7,401 bases of DNA from Burkholderiales bacterium (GTDB lineage: Bacteria > Pseudomonadota > Gammaproteobacteria > Burkholderiales > Burkholderiaceae_C): assembly GCA_947450745.1 (NCBI GenBank), contig CANFYD010000174.1, positions 1 through 7,401 on the forward strand. Direction: 5' to 3'. This document shows, piece by piece, positions 1 to 6,915 of the stretch; within the stretch, counting starts at the first letter, position 1; every line of letters begins with the position of its first letter. The notes below the pieces were generated by a model. It ran no database searches, had not been told where the DNA came from, and worked only from the letters and a program-made list of their open reading frames with translations. Both the position numbers and the translations under genes were made by a program.

Positions 1-1
1 C

Positions 2-1459
<1,458 letters not shown>

Positions 1460-1476
1460 ACTTGGAATTCATAAGC

Positions 1477-3246
1477 ATGAGCACTCAATCCCACCCCCTG
1501 ATTGCAGACCGTCCCCAGGCTGCGCGATCATTCCCTGGCCGGGCACCCGCCCGCCTGCTGTCGATGTTTCCGCTGCGTCCACTGAGCGCACTGCTGTGGC
1601 TGAGCCTGCCGGCCTGGGCGGCGGCGCAGGTCGCGCCGCCGCTGCCCAGCGCCGGCTCGCTGCTGCAGCAAGTTCAGCCCGCCGCCCCCGTGCAGCGCGC
1701 CAACCCGGAGACCGGTTTGAGTCTGCAGCGCCCGGACGGACAGACGTTGCCGGCCAGCGCGCCGTTCGAGGTCCGCGCGATCACGATCAGCGGCAATACC
1801 TTGATCGCCACCGACACGCTGGCCGCACTGGTGGCCGACGGTGTGGGCCAGCGCTTGACGTTGCAGCAACTCGACGCGCTGGCCGCACGCATCACCGAGG
1901 CCTACCAGCGCGCCGGCTACCCGCTGACCCGAGCCATCGTGCCGGCCCAAACCATCACCGAGGGCCGGGTCTCGCTGCAAGTGATCGAGGCCCGTTTTGG
2001 CGCGCTGCGCATCAACAACAGCAGCCGTACATCAGACCGCTTGCTGGCCGGCACGCTGGCACCGCTGGCCCCGGGCGAGGCGATCGCGCAGGACAGGCTG
2101 GACCGTGCACTGCTGCTGCTGGCCGATATACCCGGCGTGCAGGCTACCAGCGTGCTGGAGCCGGGTGCTGCGGTGGGCAGCACCAATATGCAGGTGGATG
2201 TGCAGGCTGGGCCGGCCGTCACCGGGCAGCTCAGTTTGGACGACGCTGGCAGCGCTGCGACCGGTCGGGCGCGGCTGAACGGGTTGCTCAGTCTGATCAA
2301 CCCGCTGGGCCTTGGCGATGTGCTGAGCGTCAACGCGCTGACTGCCGGCCCGGGCCTCAGCTACGGCCGGCTCGCCTATGAACTGCTGGCCGATGGCAGC
2401 GGCACGCGGCTGGGTGTGTCGGCCTCGGCGCTGCGCTACTCGCTGGTGGGCAGCTTGGCAGGGCTGCAGGCGCATGGCACGGCGCGGGTGGTGGGGCTGA
2501 GCTTGCGCCAGCCCTTGCTGCGGCGCGGTGACGTCAACCTGAGCGCCGCGCTGACGCTGGACCGAACCGAGCTGCGCGACCATGTGGACAGCAGCAGCCT
2601 GGCCAGCGACCGCAACTTGCGCAATGCCGGCCTGAGCTTGCAGGGCGACCGGGTCGATGGGTTTGGCGGCGGCGGTGTGACGCTGGTCGCGCTGGGCTGG
2701 ACGAGTGGGCAGGTGGACTTTGACCAACTGCCGGCGCAGCAGGCCGACGCCGCGCTGGCCCAGACCCAGGGCCGCTACTCGAAGTGGACGCTGAACCTGG
2801 CCCGCCAGCAGGTGCTGGGGCAGAGCACGAATTTGTACATGAACCTGAGCGTGCAGCGGGCCGACCGCAATCTGGATGCATCGCAGAAGCTGTCGGCGGG
2901 CGGTCCCAACGCGGTGCGGGGCTATGACACCGGTGTGGCCCCAGGCGATGAGGGTGAGGTGCTGAGCGTTGAAGTGCGGCGCAGCTTGGTGCTGCCGGCG
3001 CTGGCCGGCCAGTGGCAGGCCATCGCCTTTGCGGACACCGCGCACATGACGATCAACCGCAAGCCCTTTGCCGCCGGGGCGAACAGCCTGACGTTGAGCG
3101 GTGCGGGCTTGGGCCTGGCTTGGGCGGCCGCTTCCGACGGGCTGCAAGCGAGGCTGTCCGTCGCCGCCCCGGTAGGCGCGCTGCCCGCCGCCCTGAACCT
3201 CAGCCGCACGACCCGTTGGTGGTTGGAGGCCAGCAAGCGCTTCTGA
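1477..3246 (+). CDS. TpsB outer-membrane transporter of two-partner secretion (FhaC/ShlB/HecB family)
   Basis: The 589-residue protein has the expected family length. It has a hydrophobic signal segment at about 31-50 with likely cleavage near AWAAA/QVAPP, a Pro/Gln-rich helix-linker region (51-96), and a first POTRA domain starting at FEVRAITISGNT (97) and running to about 172. A second POTRA domain extends to about 243, followed by a 16-strand-type barrel to the C-terminal Phe. Family marks are LDDAGS (254-258 region), NPLGLGD (275-281) and the L6-loop VRGY motif (480-483), whose Arg is critical for secretion in FhaC. Role: recognises the TPS domain of its partner in the periplasm and threads it through the outer membrane. 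It lies 17 bases after the exoprotein gene, so the two are probably co-transcribed. Start choice: ATG 1477 has a weak GGAA 9 bases upstream. TTG 1462 has no visible ribosome site; ATG 1564 would give a compact signal peptide but also has none. Confidence 0.93.
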   Translation: MSTQSHPLIADRPQAARSFPGRAPARLLSMFPLRPLSALLWLSLPAWAAAQVAPPLPSAGSLLQQVQPAAPVQRANPETGLSLQRPDGQTLPASAPFEVRAITISGNTLIATDTLAALVADGVGQRLTLQQLDALAARITEAYQRAGYPLTRAIVPAQTITEGRVSLQVIEARFGALRINNSSRTSDRLLAGTLAPLAPGEAIAQDRLDRALLLLADIPGVQATSVLEPGAAVGSTNMQVDVQAGPAVTGQLSLDDAGSAATGRARLNGLLSLINPLGLGDVLSVNALTAGPGLSYGRLAYELLADGSGTRLGVSASALRYSLVGSLAGLQAHGTARVVGLSLRQPLLRRGDVNLSAALTLDRTELRDHVDSSSLASDRNLRNAGLSLQGDRVDGFGGGGVTLVALGWTSGQVDFDQLPAQQADAALAQTQGRYSKWTLNLARQQVLGQSTNLYMNLSVQRADRNLDASQKLSAGGPNAVRGYDTGVAPGDEGEVLSVEVRRSLVLPALAGQWQAIAFADTAHMTINRKPFAAGANSLTLSGAGLGLAWAAASDGLQARLSVAAPVGALPAALNLSRTTRWWLEASKRF

Positions 3247-3260
3247 TCGCCCTCAAAACA

Positions 3261-3283
3261 ATGGGGTCAGAGTCATTTGATTT
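3261..3283. repeat. GGGGTCAGAGTC motif, possibly a REP/RAYT-type extragenic element remnant
   Basis: In the gap after the TpsB stop codon the sequence reads AATGGGGTCAGAGTC followed by ATTTGATTT, an AT-richer island in GC-rich surroundings. I recall similar AATGGGGTCAGAGTC sequences scattered in proteobacterial genomes, often near REP-associated tyrosine transposase (Y1) genes, but could not check this. No transposase gene or target-site duplication is visible here, so it would be a solo copy or remnant. Confidence 0.4.
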
Positions 3284-3299
3284 GGCCGACGACGCGTGC

Positions 3300-3323
3300 A
3301 GCTTGCCGGCGACTCGGCAAGCT
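3300..3323. terminator. Perfect 9-bp hairpin between convergent genes, candidate transcription end
   Basis: AGCTTGCCG (3300-3308) and CGGCAAGCT (3315-3323) form a perfect inverted repeat around a 6-base loop. Its last base is also the last base of the leftward aldolase stop codon (3325-3323), and it lies 53 bases past the TpsB stop, so it could end or protect transcripts from both sides. Neither strand has a following T-run, so it is not a classical intrinsic terminator. It may instead be a mRNA 3'-end stabiliser or part of a repeated extragenic element. Confidence 0.4.
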
Positions 3324-3985
3324 CAACCCAAGCTGGCTGCCGTGTCGCGCTCAAACTGCTCGATCGCGGCTTGCGTCAAATCGTCTTGCGCCCAGGCGCG
3401 CAGGCTGGCGGGGGGCAGGGTGGCGGCTGCCGCCCCGCAGCCGATCAGGCGGGCCAGCGTGTCGGGGCTTTTGATGCTGGCGGCCAGCAGGGCGGGGCCG
3501 TCGGCTTGAACCGCCACGCAGGCGTCCATCAGCGCCCAGACATCGCGGCCGGCGGTGGCTAGTCGGCCGACATACGGTGCGACGTAAGCGACCTTCAGCG
3601 ATTGCGCCCAGAGCAATTGCAGCGGGTTCGACAGGCCGGTCAGCAGCACCGCCTGCTCCGCCATTTGCACCGCCGTGATGCAGGGCAACCAGTCCGGGTG
3701 GCAGGGCAGCTTGATCGTCAGGCCGACTTTTGCGGCGGCGGCGGCCGGCTGCAATTCGTCTAGCCATTGGCGGGCTTGCAGCGGGTCGGGGCTGGGCAAT
3801 TGCAGCATCAGCTCGGGCAAAGCGTGCTCGCCGGCCGCTTGCAGCAGGCTCAGATAAGTGGCCAGCGTGACCGGCAAACCGGCCTGGTGGATCAGGCTGG
3901 GGTTGGTGGTGACGCCCTGCACGGGCGGGCAACCGCGCGGCAAGGTCCAGCTTTTGACGTCGGCTGAGTCGATAAAAAGTTTCAA
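3323..3985 (-). CDS. Small transaldolase / fructose-6-phosphate aldolase-like enzyme (FSA/TalC subfamily), TTG start
   Basis: The protein is 220 residues, the size of the compact TalC/FSA branch rather than the ~320-residue TalB branch. It is a TIM-barrel class I aldolase: LFIDSADV at the first strand (Asp6), GVTTNPSLI (24-32), the Schiff-base lysine in TIKLP (Lys92, matching Lys85 of E. coli FSA), and YVAPYVGR (134-141). Gln62, Thr116 and Tyr138 line up by eye with FSA Gln59, Thr109 and Tyr131, a set that favours FSA-like aldol cleavage to dihydroxyacetone and glyceraldehyde-3-phosphate over classical transaldolase. Start: homology begins exactly at TTG 3985. AGGA lies 6 bases upstream, and the next in-frame ATG would lose the TTNPS motif. 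The TTG overlaps the ROK stop codon (TTGA), so translation is probably coupled. It is the last gene of the leftward group. Its true substrate is not determinable here. Confidence 0.85.
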   Translation of the reverse strand: MKLFIDSADVKSWTLPRGCPPVQGVTTNPSLIHQAGLPVTLATYLSLLQAAGEHALPELMLQLPSPDPLQARQWLDELQPAAAAAKVGLTIKLPCHPDWLPCITAVQMAEQAVLLTGLSNPLQLLWAQSLKVAYVAPYVGRLATAGRDVWALMDACVAVQADGPALLAASIKSPDTLARLIGCGAAAATLPPASLRAWAQDDLTQAAIEQFERDTAASLG

Positions 3986-5268
3986 ACCAGATCCTGTTTC
4001 AGAAAAATCTCTTTGACCGGGAAAAACTGCCGGTGCAGCGGCAGCAGCGAGCCGCCCAGCGCACGCGCGTGGGCCCCCACTTCGCCCACCAGCACGGCCG
4101 GCGCGTGCAGGCCTTCCAAGTTGTAGCGCTCCACCTCGCGCCGGGTGGCCTGCGTCAGCGCGTCGATCAGCGAGCGCCCCAGCGTGCCGTCTATCACCAC
4201 CGCGTCCAGCTCCACCAAGGCGGCGGCGCTGGTCAGCGTCATCGCCAGGGCGCGGCTCGCTTGTGCCAGCCACGGGCCGGTCAGCGCAGCATATTGCGCG
4301 TCCATGATGGCTTCTTGATGCACCAGTTCAGGCGCAAAACCGGCTTGCTCCAATGCTTGTTCGAGCTGCCAGCCGGAGGCCAATTGCAGCAGTTGGGCGG
4401 GCTTGCTGGCCACGTGGTCGCGGCCGTCCTGGGCAGCGCTCAAGCTCATCGGCATCGAACCGATGGCCCCCGCATTGCCGCGCGCACCGGCGACGATGTG
4501 GCCGGCCAGCACCAACCCGCCGCCGACAAAGGTGCCGACGAAGACGTACAAAAAGTTGGCCACCGTGCGGCCGTGGCCTTGCAGCATCTCGGCCATGCAG
4601 GCGGCGGTGGTGTCCTTGGCAAACTCGACAGGCAGGTCGGTCAGCGCCTGCACGGCGGCCAGCAGGTCGATGCCCTCCCAGCGTGCCAGCGCCGGGGCCG
4701 CGTCGCCGCCGAGCAGATCGGCCCATTTGTGCAGCGACAGCGGGGCGGTCAAGCCGATGCCTACGGTGTGGGCCCAAGCGTCGCCCATCAGCGCCTGAAT
4801 TTGCGCCAGCCCTTGCTGGATGTTGGCCAAGACCCGGTCGGGGTCGGGGTAGGGATAAGTGAATTGCAGCCGGTGGCGGGGCTGGCCCAGAAAGTCCGAC
4901 ACCAGCACTTCCAGGCTGCGCCGCCCCACTTGCAGCCCCAGGCTGAACGCGCCGTTCGGGTTCAGCGCCATCGGCACCGAGGGCTGGCCGATCTTGCCGC
5001 GCACGCGGTCCTGTTTGACCAGCAAGCCCTCGCCCGCCAAGCGGTTGACGATGATGGACACCGTCTGCGTGGACAACTGAGTCAGCCGCGCCAGGTCGGC
5101 CTTGGCCATGGCCCCGTGATGGCGCACCGCCTGCAACACGATGCGCTCATTGAACTGGCGCATGCCGGTGTGGTTGGACCCGCGCATCAGCCGCGGGTCG
5201 TGGACAAAAGCGGGGGTTGACGCAGCGGGACAGTCGGCGGGAGACATGGACGGGAAGGTGTTCAGCAT
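3982..5268 (-). CDS. ROK-family transcriptional regulator with N-terminal winged HTH, zinc motif missing
   Basis: The protein is 428 residues. After a short tail, GSNHTGMRQFNER (30-42) leads into a MarR/ROK-type winged helix-turn-helix (about 38-83: DLARLTQLSTQTVSIIVNRL), then a sugar-kinase-like ROK fold (about 105-420). The fold shows a degenerate phosphate loop (LGLQVGRRSLEV), AKDTTAACMAEML, and the glycine-rich VGGGLVLAG...GNAGAIGSMP segment. The family's zinc ligands are absent: the usual GEIGH is GAIGS (Ser271) and no CxCGxxGC follows. It is therefore a regulator, not a kinase, and its sugar contact differs from Mlc/NagC. By context it controls the neighbouring sugar uptake genes and perhaps itself; the inducer is unknown. 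The start ATG 5268 has TAGG 7-8 bases upstream; Met8 has no good ribosome site. Its stop overlaps the aldolase start. Confidence 0.9.
   Translation of the reverse strand: MLNTFPSMSPADCPAASTPAFVHDPRLMRGSNHTGMRQFNERIVLQAVRHHGAMAKADLARLTQLSTQTVSIIVNRLAGEGLLVKQDRVRGKIGQPSVPMALNPNGAFSLGLQVGRRSLEVLVSDFLGQPRHRLQFTYPYPDPDRVLANIQQGLAQIQALMGDAWAHTVGIGLTAPLSLHKWADLLGGDAAPALARWEGIDLLAAVQALTDLPVEFAKDTTAACMAEMLQGHGRTVANFLYVFVGTFVGGGLVLAGHIVAGARGNAGAIGSMPMSLSAAQDGRDHVASKPAQLLQLASGWQLEQALEQAGFAPELVHQEAIMDAQYAALTGPWLAQASRALAMTLTSAAALVELDAVVIDGTLGRSLIDALTQATRREVERYNLEGLHAPAVLVGEVGAHARALGGSLLPLHRQFFPVKEIFLKQDLV
3992..3995 (-). promoter_or_regulatory. AGGA ribosome binding site that fixes the TTG start of the aldolase
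   Basis: Read on the minus strand, AGGA sits 6 bases before TTG 3985, inside the last codons of the ROK gene. Together with the TTGA stop/start overlap it explains why the aldolase starts at a rare TTG and supports coupled translation from the regulator gene. Confidence 0.6.
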
Positions 5269-5281
5269 TAATTAACCTAGC
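5265..5281 (-). promoter_or_regulatory. AT-rich CTAGGTTAATTAAT motif at the ROK start, candidate operator overlapping the ribosome site
   Basis: Read leftward, GCTAGGTTAATTAATGC spans the ribosome site and start codon of the ROK gene. It matches 12 of 17 bases of CCTAGGTTTATTTAGTC in the divergent promoter region (6821-6837). It contains the 8-base palindrome TTAATTAA (5268-5275). A shared AT-rich motif at both places would fit autoregulation by the ROK protein, but this rests on two sites only and the motif doubles as the ribosome binding site. Confidence 0.3.
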
Positions 5282-5472
5282 TTCGGCAGTTGGACGCGGC
5301 CGAGTGGGCTGCGATGCGGTGCGTTGGCAAGGCGCGCCGACGCAGTGGGCTGATGCCCACTAGGAGAAGCAACGCAGCCAGCGTGCTGTAGCGCGGCTCA
5401 ATCGGCTGTGTAGCGTTCTCACTCAAGGGGTGATGGCAGGCGGGCAGGGAAATCTCAAAAGACATGCGGCCT
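5269..5472 (-). other. 204-base gap between mutarotase and ROK genes, structured, no convincing gene
   Basis: The other leftward gene junctions overlap, so this gap stands out. It contains two adjoining hairpins (5320-5344 and 5344-5361), a direct repeat AGTGGGCTG (5303-5311 and 5344-5352), and short imperfect repeats around 5385-5422. A 62-codon leftward frame (5465 to 5277) has GAAGG four bases before its ATG, but its sequence (Leu-rich, then Arg/His/Ala/Ser) resembles nothing I know and its second half is encoded by the hairpins. I see no clear -35/-10 pair. The gap may hold a secondary promoter for the regulator, an attenuator, or an extragenic repeat. Confidence 0.5.
5320..5361. repeat. 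Two adjoining hairpins, REP-like or attenuator-like
   Basis: TGCGTTGGC (5320-5328) pairs with GCCGACGCA (5336-5344) with one mismatch and a 7-base loop. Sharing base 5344, AGTGGGC (5344-5350) pairs perfectly with GCCCACT (5355-5361) around a TGAT loop. Paired GC-rich hairpins in a gap are typical of REP-type elements; neither is followed by a T-run, so simple termination is unlikely. Confidence 0.55.
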
Positions 5473-5946
5473 TCAAGGCGGTGGGGAGCGGTCAACTGTC
5501 GAATCTAGGTTCAGTATCACGCCTTTGCAAAACAGCGCGTTCCCGTAAGCCGTGGCTTCACCGCTCTGAACGATCAGGCTGGCGGTCTTGATTTTTTCGT
5601 AGAAGGCAAAGCGTTCGACGCCCTCGACGCGCTCGGCCGGCAGGCCTTCAAGCGCTGCCAGTTCAACCACTGCTTGCTGGGCGGCGGTGCGGTGACCCGC
5701 CGGCTGCTGGCAGACCTGCATGTAGGCGGCGGGCGCGTCCACATCAAACGCCAGCGGAAAAACAGACAACACCGCTTGGCTGACGCGGGCCAGGCTGTGG
5801 CCCGGCAGGCGCACGACCGGTTTGCCCTGGCTCAGGAAGTCGGCGGTGAAGTTGGCATCCACCACCGCCACCCATTCGCCGTGACCCATCGCGCACAAAT
5901 GCATCAGCAGCTCGGGCGTCAACAGCGGATCAATCCCCTTCAACAT
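5473..5946 (-). CDS. RbsD/FucU-family sugar mutarotase
   Basis: The protein is 157 residues. It opens with MLKGIDPLLTPELL and MGHGEWVAVVDANF, the conserved FucU/RbsD beginning with the catalytic-type His22 and Asp30. Later it has RFAFYE (112-117, Tyr116) and the closing YGNALFCKGVI (134-144). The family interconverts anomers of free sugars (fucose, ribose and others) in the cytoplasm so that imported sugar matches the form used by the next enzyme. It is closer to FucU (MGHGD/E, FAFYE) than to RbsD, but the substrate cannot be read from the sequence. The C-terminus extends about 13 residues past the usual end at GVI. The ATG lies inside the end of the ATPase gene (7-base overlap), with GAGG 7 bases upstream, so the two are probably translated together. 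Confidence 0.9.
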   Translation of the reverse strand: MLKGIDPLLTPELLMHLCAMGHGEWVAVVDANFTADFLSQGKPVVRLPGHSLARVSQAVLSVFPLAFDVDAPAAYMQVCQQPAGHRTAAQQAVVELAALEGLPAERVEGVERFAFYEKIKTASLIVQSGEATAYGNALFCKGVILNLDSTVDRSPPP

Positions 5947-6752
5947 GCGACGGCCTCTTTCATGAACTCTTCTTTCGACATTTCAGCCGGCAGGCTGGCC
6001 GGGTCGATGGCGCCGGTGATCAGGGCGACGATCTGCTCCGGGCTGGTCTGGTGGGTCAGGCGGTTGCAAATGATGCGGCCTTGGCGGAACACCCAGATGC
6101 GGTCGACCAGGTCAAACACCTGGCGCAGGTTGTGGCTGATGATGATCAACGGGATGCCCTGGGCCTTCAGGCCCTTGATGATCTGTTCGACACGGGCGGT
6201 TTCGGCCACGCCGAGGGCGGCGGTGGGCTCGTCCAGAATGATCATTTTTTTGGCAAAGCCGGCCGCGCGAGCAATCGCCACGCACTGGCGCTGGCCGCCG
6301 GACATGCCGCGCAGGCTTTCCGACATGTCCTGGATCTTGACGCCGGTGGTGGCCAGCATCGCGGTCGATTGCTCGCGCATCGCCTTGTGATTCAGGATCG
6401 ACAAGGGGCCGAGGTTGAGCCGGGTGATCTCGCGGCCCAAGAAGATATTGGCCGGCACGTCCAGGTCCTCGGCCAGCGCCAAGGTCTGATAAACGGTCTC
6501 GATGCCCTGCTCGCGCGCATCCAGCGGCGAGGCAAAGCTGACCTTTTTGCCGTCCAGATGAATCTCGCCGCTGTTTGGTTGCTCGGCCCCGGTGATCAGA
6601 CGGACAAAGGTGCTTTTGCCGGCGCCGTTGTCGCCCACGATGGCCGCGTGCTCCCCCGGCATCAGCCGAAAACCCGCGTCGGTCAGCGCTTTCACGCCGC
6701 CGTAATGTTTGGTCAGGCTGCTGATCTGCAGCACCGGGGTAGAAGTGGTCAT
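5940..6752 (-). CDS. Sugar ABC transporter ATP-binding protein, single-domain FrcA-like
   Basis: The 270-residue protein has one complete ATPase domain: Walker A GDNGAGKST (40-48), Q-loop Gln89 in ETVYQTLAL, signature MSGGQRQ (150-156), Walker B MIILDEPTAALG (170-181) and H-loop His207 in IIISHN. It has one nucleotide-binding domain, unlike the ~500-residue two-domain RbsA/XylG proteins, and closely resembles FrcA of fructose uptake systems in its GIETVYQ, FLGREI and DEPTAALG segments. As a homodimer it would power sugar import with a permease not in this window and the binding protein encoded divergently. Start: homology begins just after ATG 6752 (MTTSTPVLQISSL), with a weak GAGA before it. 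Upstream extension to 6803 runs into the promoter region and is unlikely. First gene of the leftward group; its end overlaps the mutarotase start. Confidence 0.93.
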   Translation of the reverse strand: MTTSTPVLQISSLTKHYGGVKALTDAGFRLMPGEHAAIVGDNGAGKSTFVRLITGAEQPNSGEIHLDGKKVSFASPLDAREQGIETVYQTLALAEDLDVPANIFLGREITRLNLGPLSILNHKAMREQSTAMLATTGVKIQDMSESLRGMSGGQRQCVAIARAAGFAKKMIILDEPTAALGVAETARVEQIIKGLKAQGIPLIIISHNLRQVFDLVDRIWVFRQGRIICNRLTHQTSPEQIVALITGAIDPASLPAEMSKEEFMKEAVAC

Positions 6753-6814
6753 GGCGGTCTCGATTGGAAAACTTGAGCCCGAGCATGCCAGAGAACGTGG
6801 CAAAGCTTATTAGT

Positions 6815-6832
6815 AAAACACCTAGGTTTATT
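6815..6832. promoter_or_regulatory. Candidate operator centred on CCTAGG
   Basis: AAAACA-CCTAGG-TTTATT is an 18-base imperfect palindrome with 7 of 9 base pairs matching. It sits in the AT-rich middle of the divergent region and overlaps the likely -35 zone of the rightward promoter, where a repressor would block it. Its right half recurs at the ROK gene start. The ROK regulator is the obvious candidate protein, but this is inference. Confidence 0.35.
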
Positions 6833-6854
6833 TAGTCGCCTGTTCTGCTTTAAT
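6827..6854 (+). promoter_or_regulatory. Possible sigma-70 promoter of the sugar-binding protein gene
   Basis: TTTAAT (6849-6854) matches five of six bases of TATAAT. Sixteen bases upstream is TTTATT (6827-6832), a poor -35, so this promoter would be weak or activator-dependent. It overlaps the candidate operator. Confidence 0.3.
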
Positions 6855-6915
6855 CCGTTTCCAGCAGGTGCCGGGCCCTTCCAGCGCTGCCAGATTCACA
6901 CCCCATGGAGACAAC

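Larger units (their letters stand above)
6753..6915. promoter_or_regulatory. Divergent promoter region between ATPase and sugar-binding protein genes
   Basis: This 163-base region separates two divergent genes of one uptake system, so it must hold at least one promoter for each direction. Its centre (about 6803-6855) is much richer in A/T than the surrounding genes. It holds a near-palindrome around CCTAGG (6815-6832), a short inverted repeat TGCCA-N7-TGGCA (6786-6802) and, for the rightward gene, a -10-like TTTAAT (6849-6854). The rightward mRNA leader would be about 55 bases. I could not settle on a leftward -35/-10 pair. Confidence 0.65.

Noticed and set aside
2032..3147. 371-codon minus-strand frame opposite the TpsB gene
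   Set aside because: Gln/Arg/His/Ala-rich shadow typical of GC-rich coding DNA; the plus strand has clear POTRA and barrel motifs.
3247..3322. Intact insertion sequence between the two gene groups
   Set aside because: The gap is only 76 bases with no transposase fragment and no target duplication that I can see.
3986..4273. Upstream extension of the aldolase into the ROK gene
   Set aside because: The extra residues are an out-of-frame reading of the regulator, Arg/Gly/Ala-rich; family homology starts exactly at TTG 3985.
4033..5220. 395-codon plus-strand frame opposite the ROK gene
   Set aside because: Same shadow composition (Gln, Arg, His); the minus strand carries the recognised ROK regulator.
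5290..5312. GCGGCCGAGTGGGCTGCG resembling the D-arm of a Ser/Leu tRNA
   Set aside because: No anticodon arm, T-loop or acceptor stem follows at the right distance.
6798..6813. TGGCA in the divergent promoter as a sigma-54 -24 element
   Set aside because: No GC at the -12 position with proper spacing (no TTGC follows).
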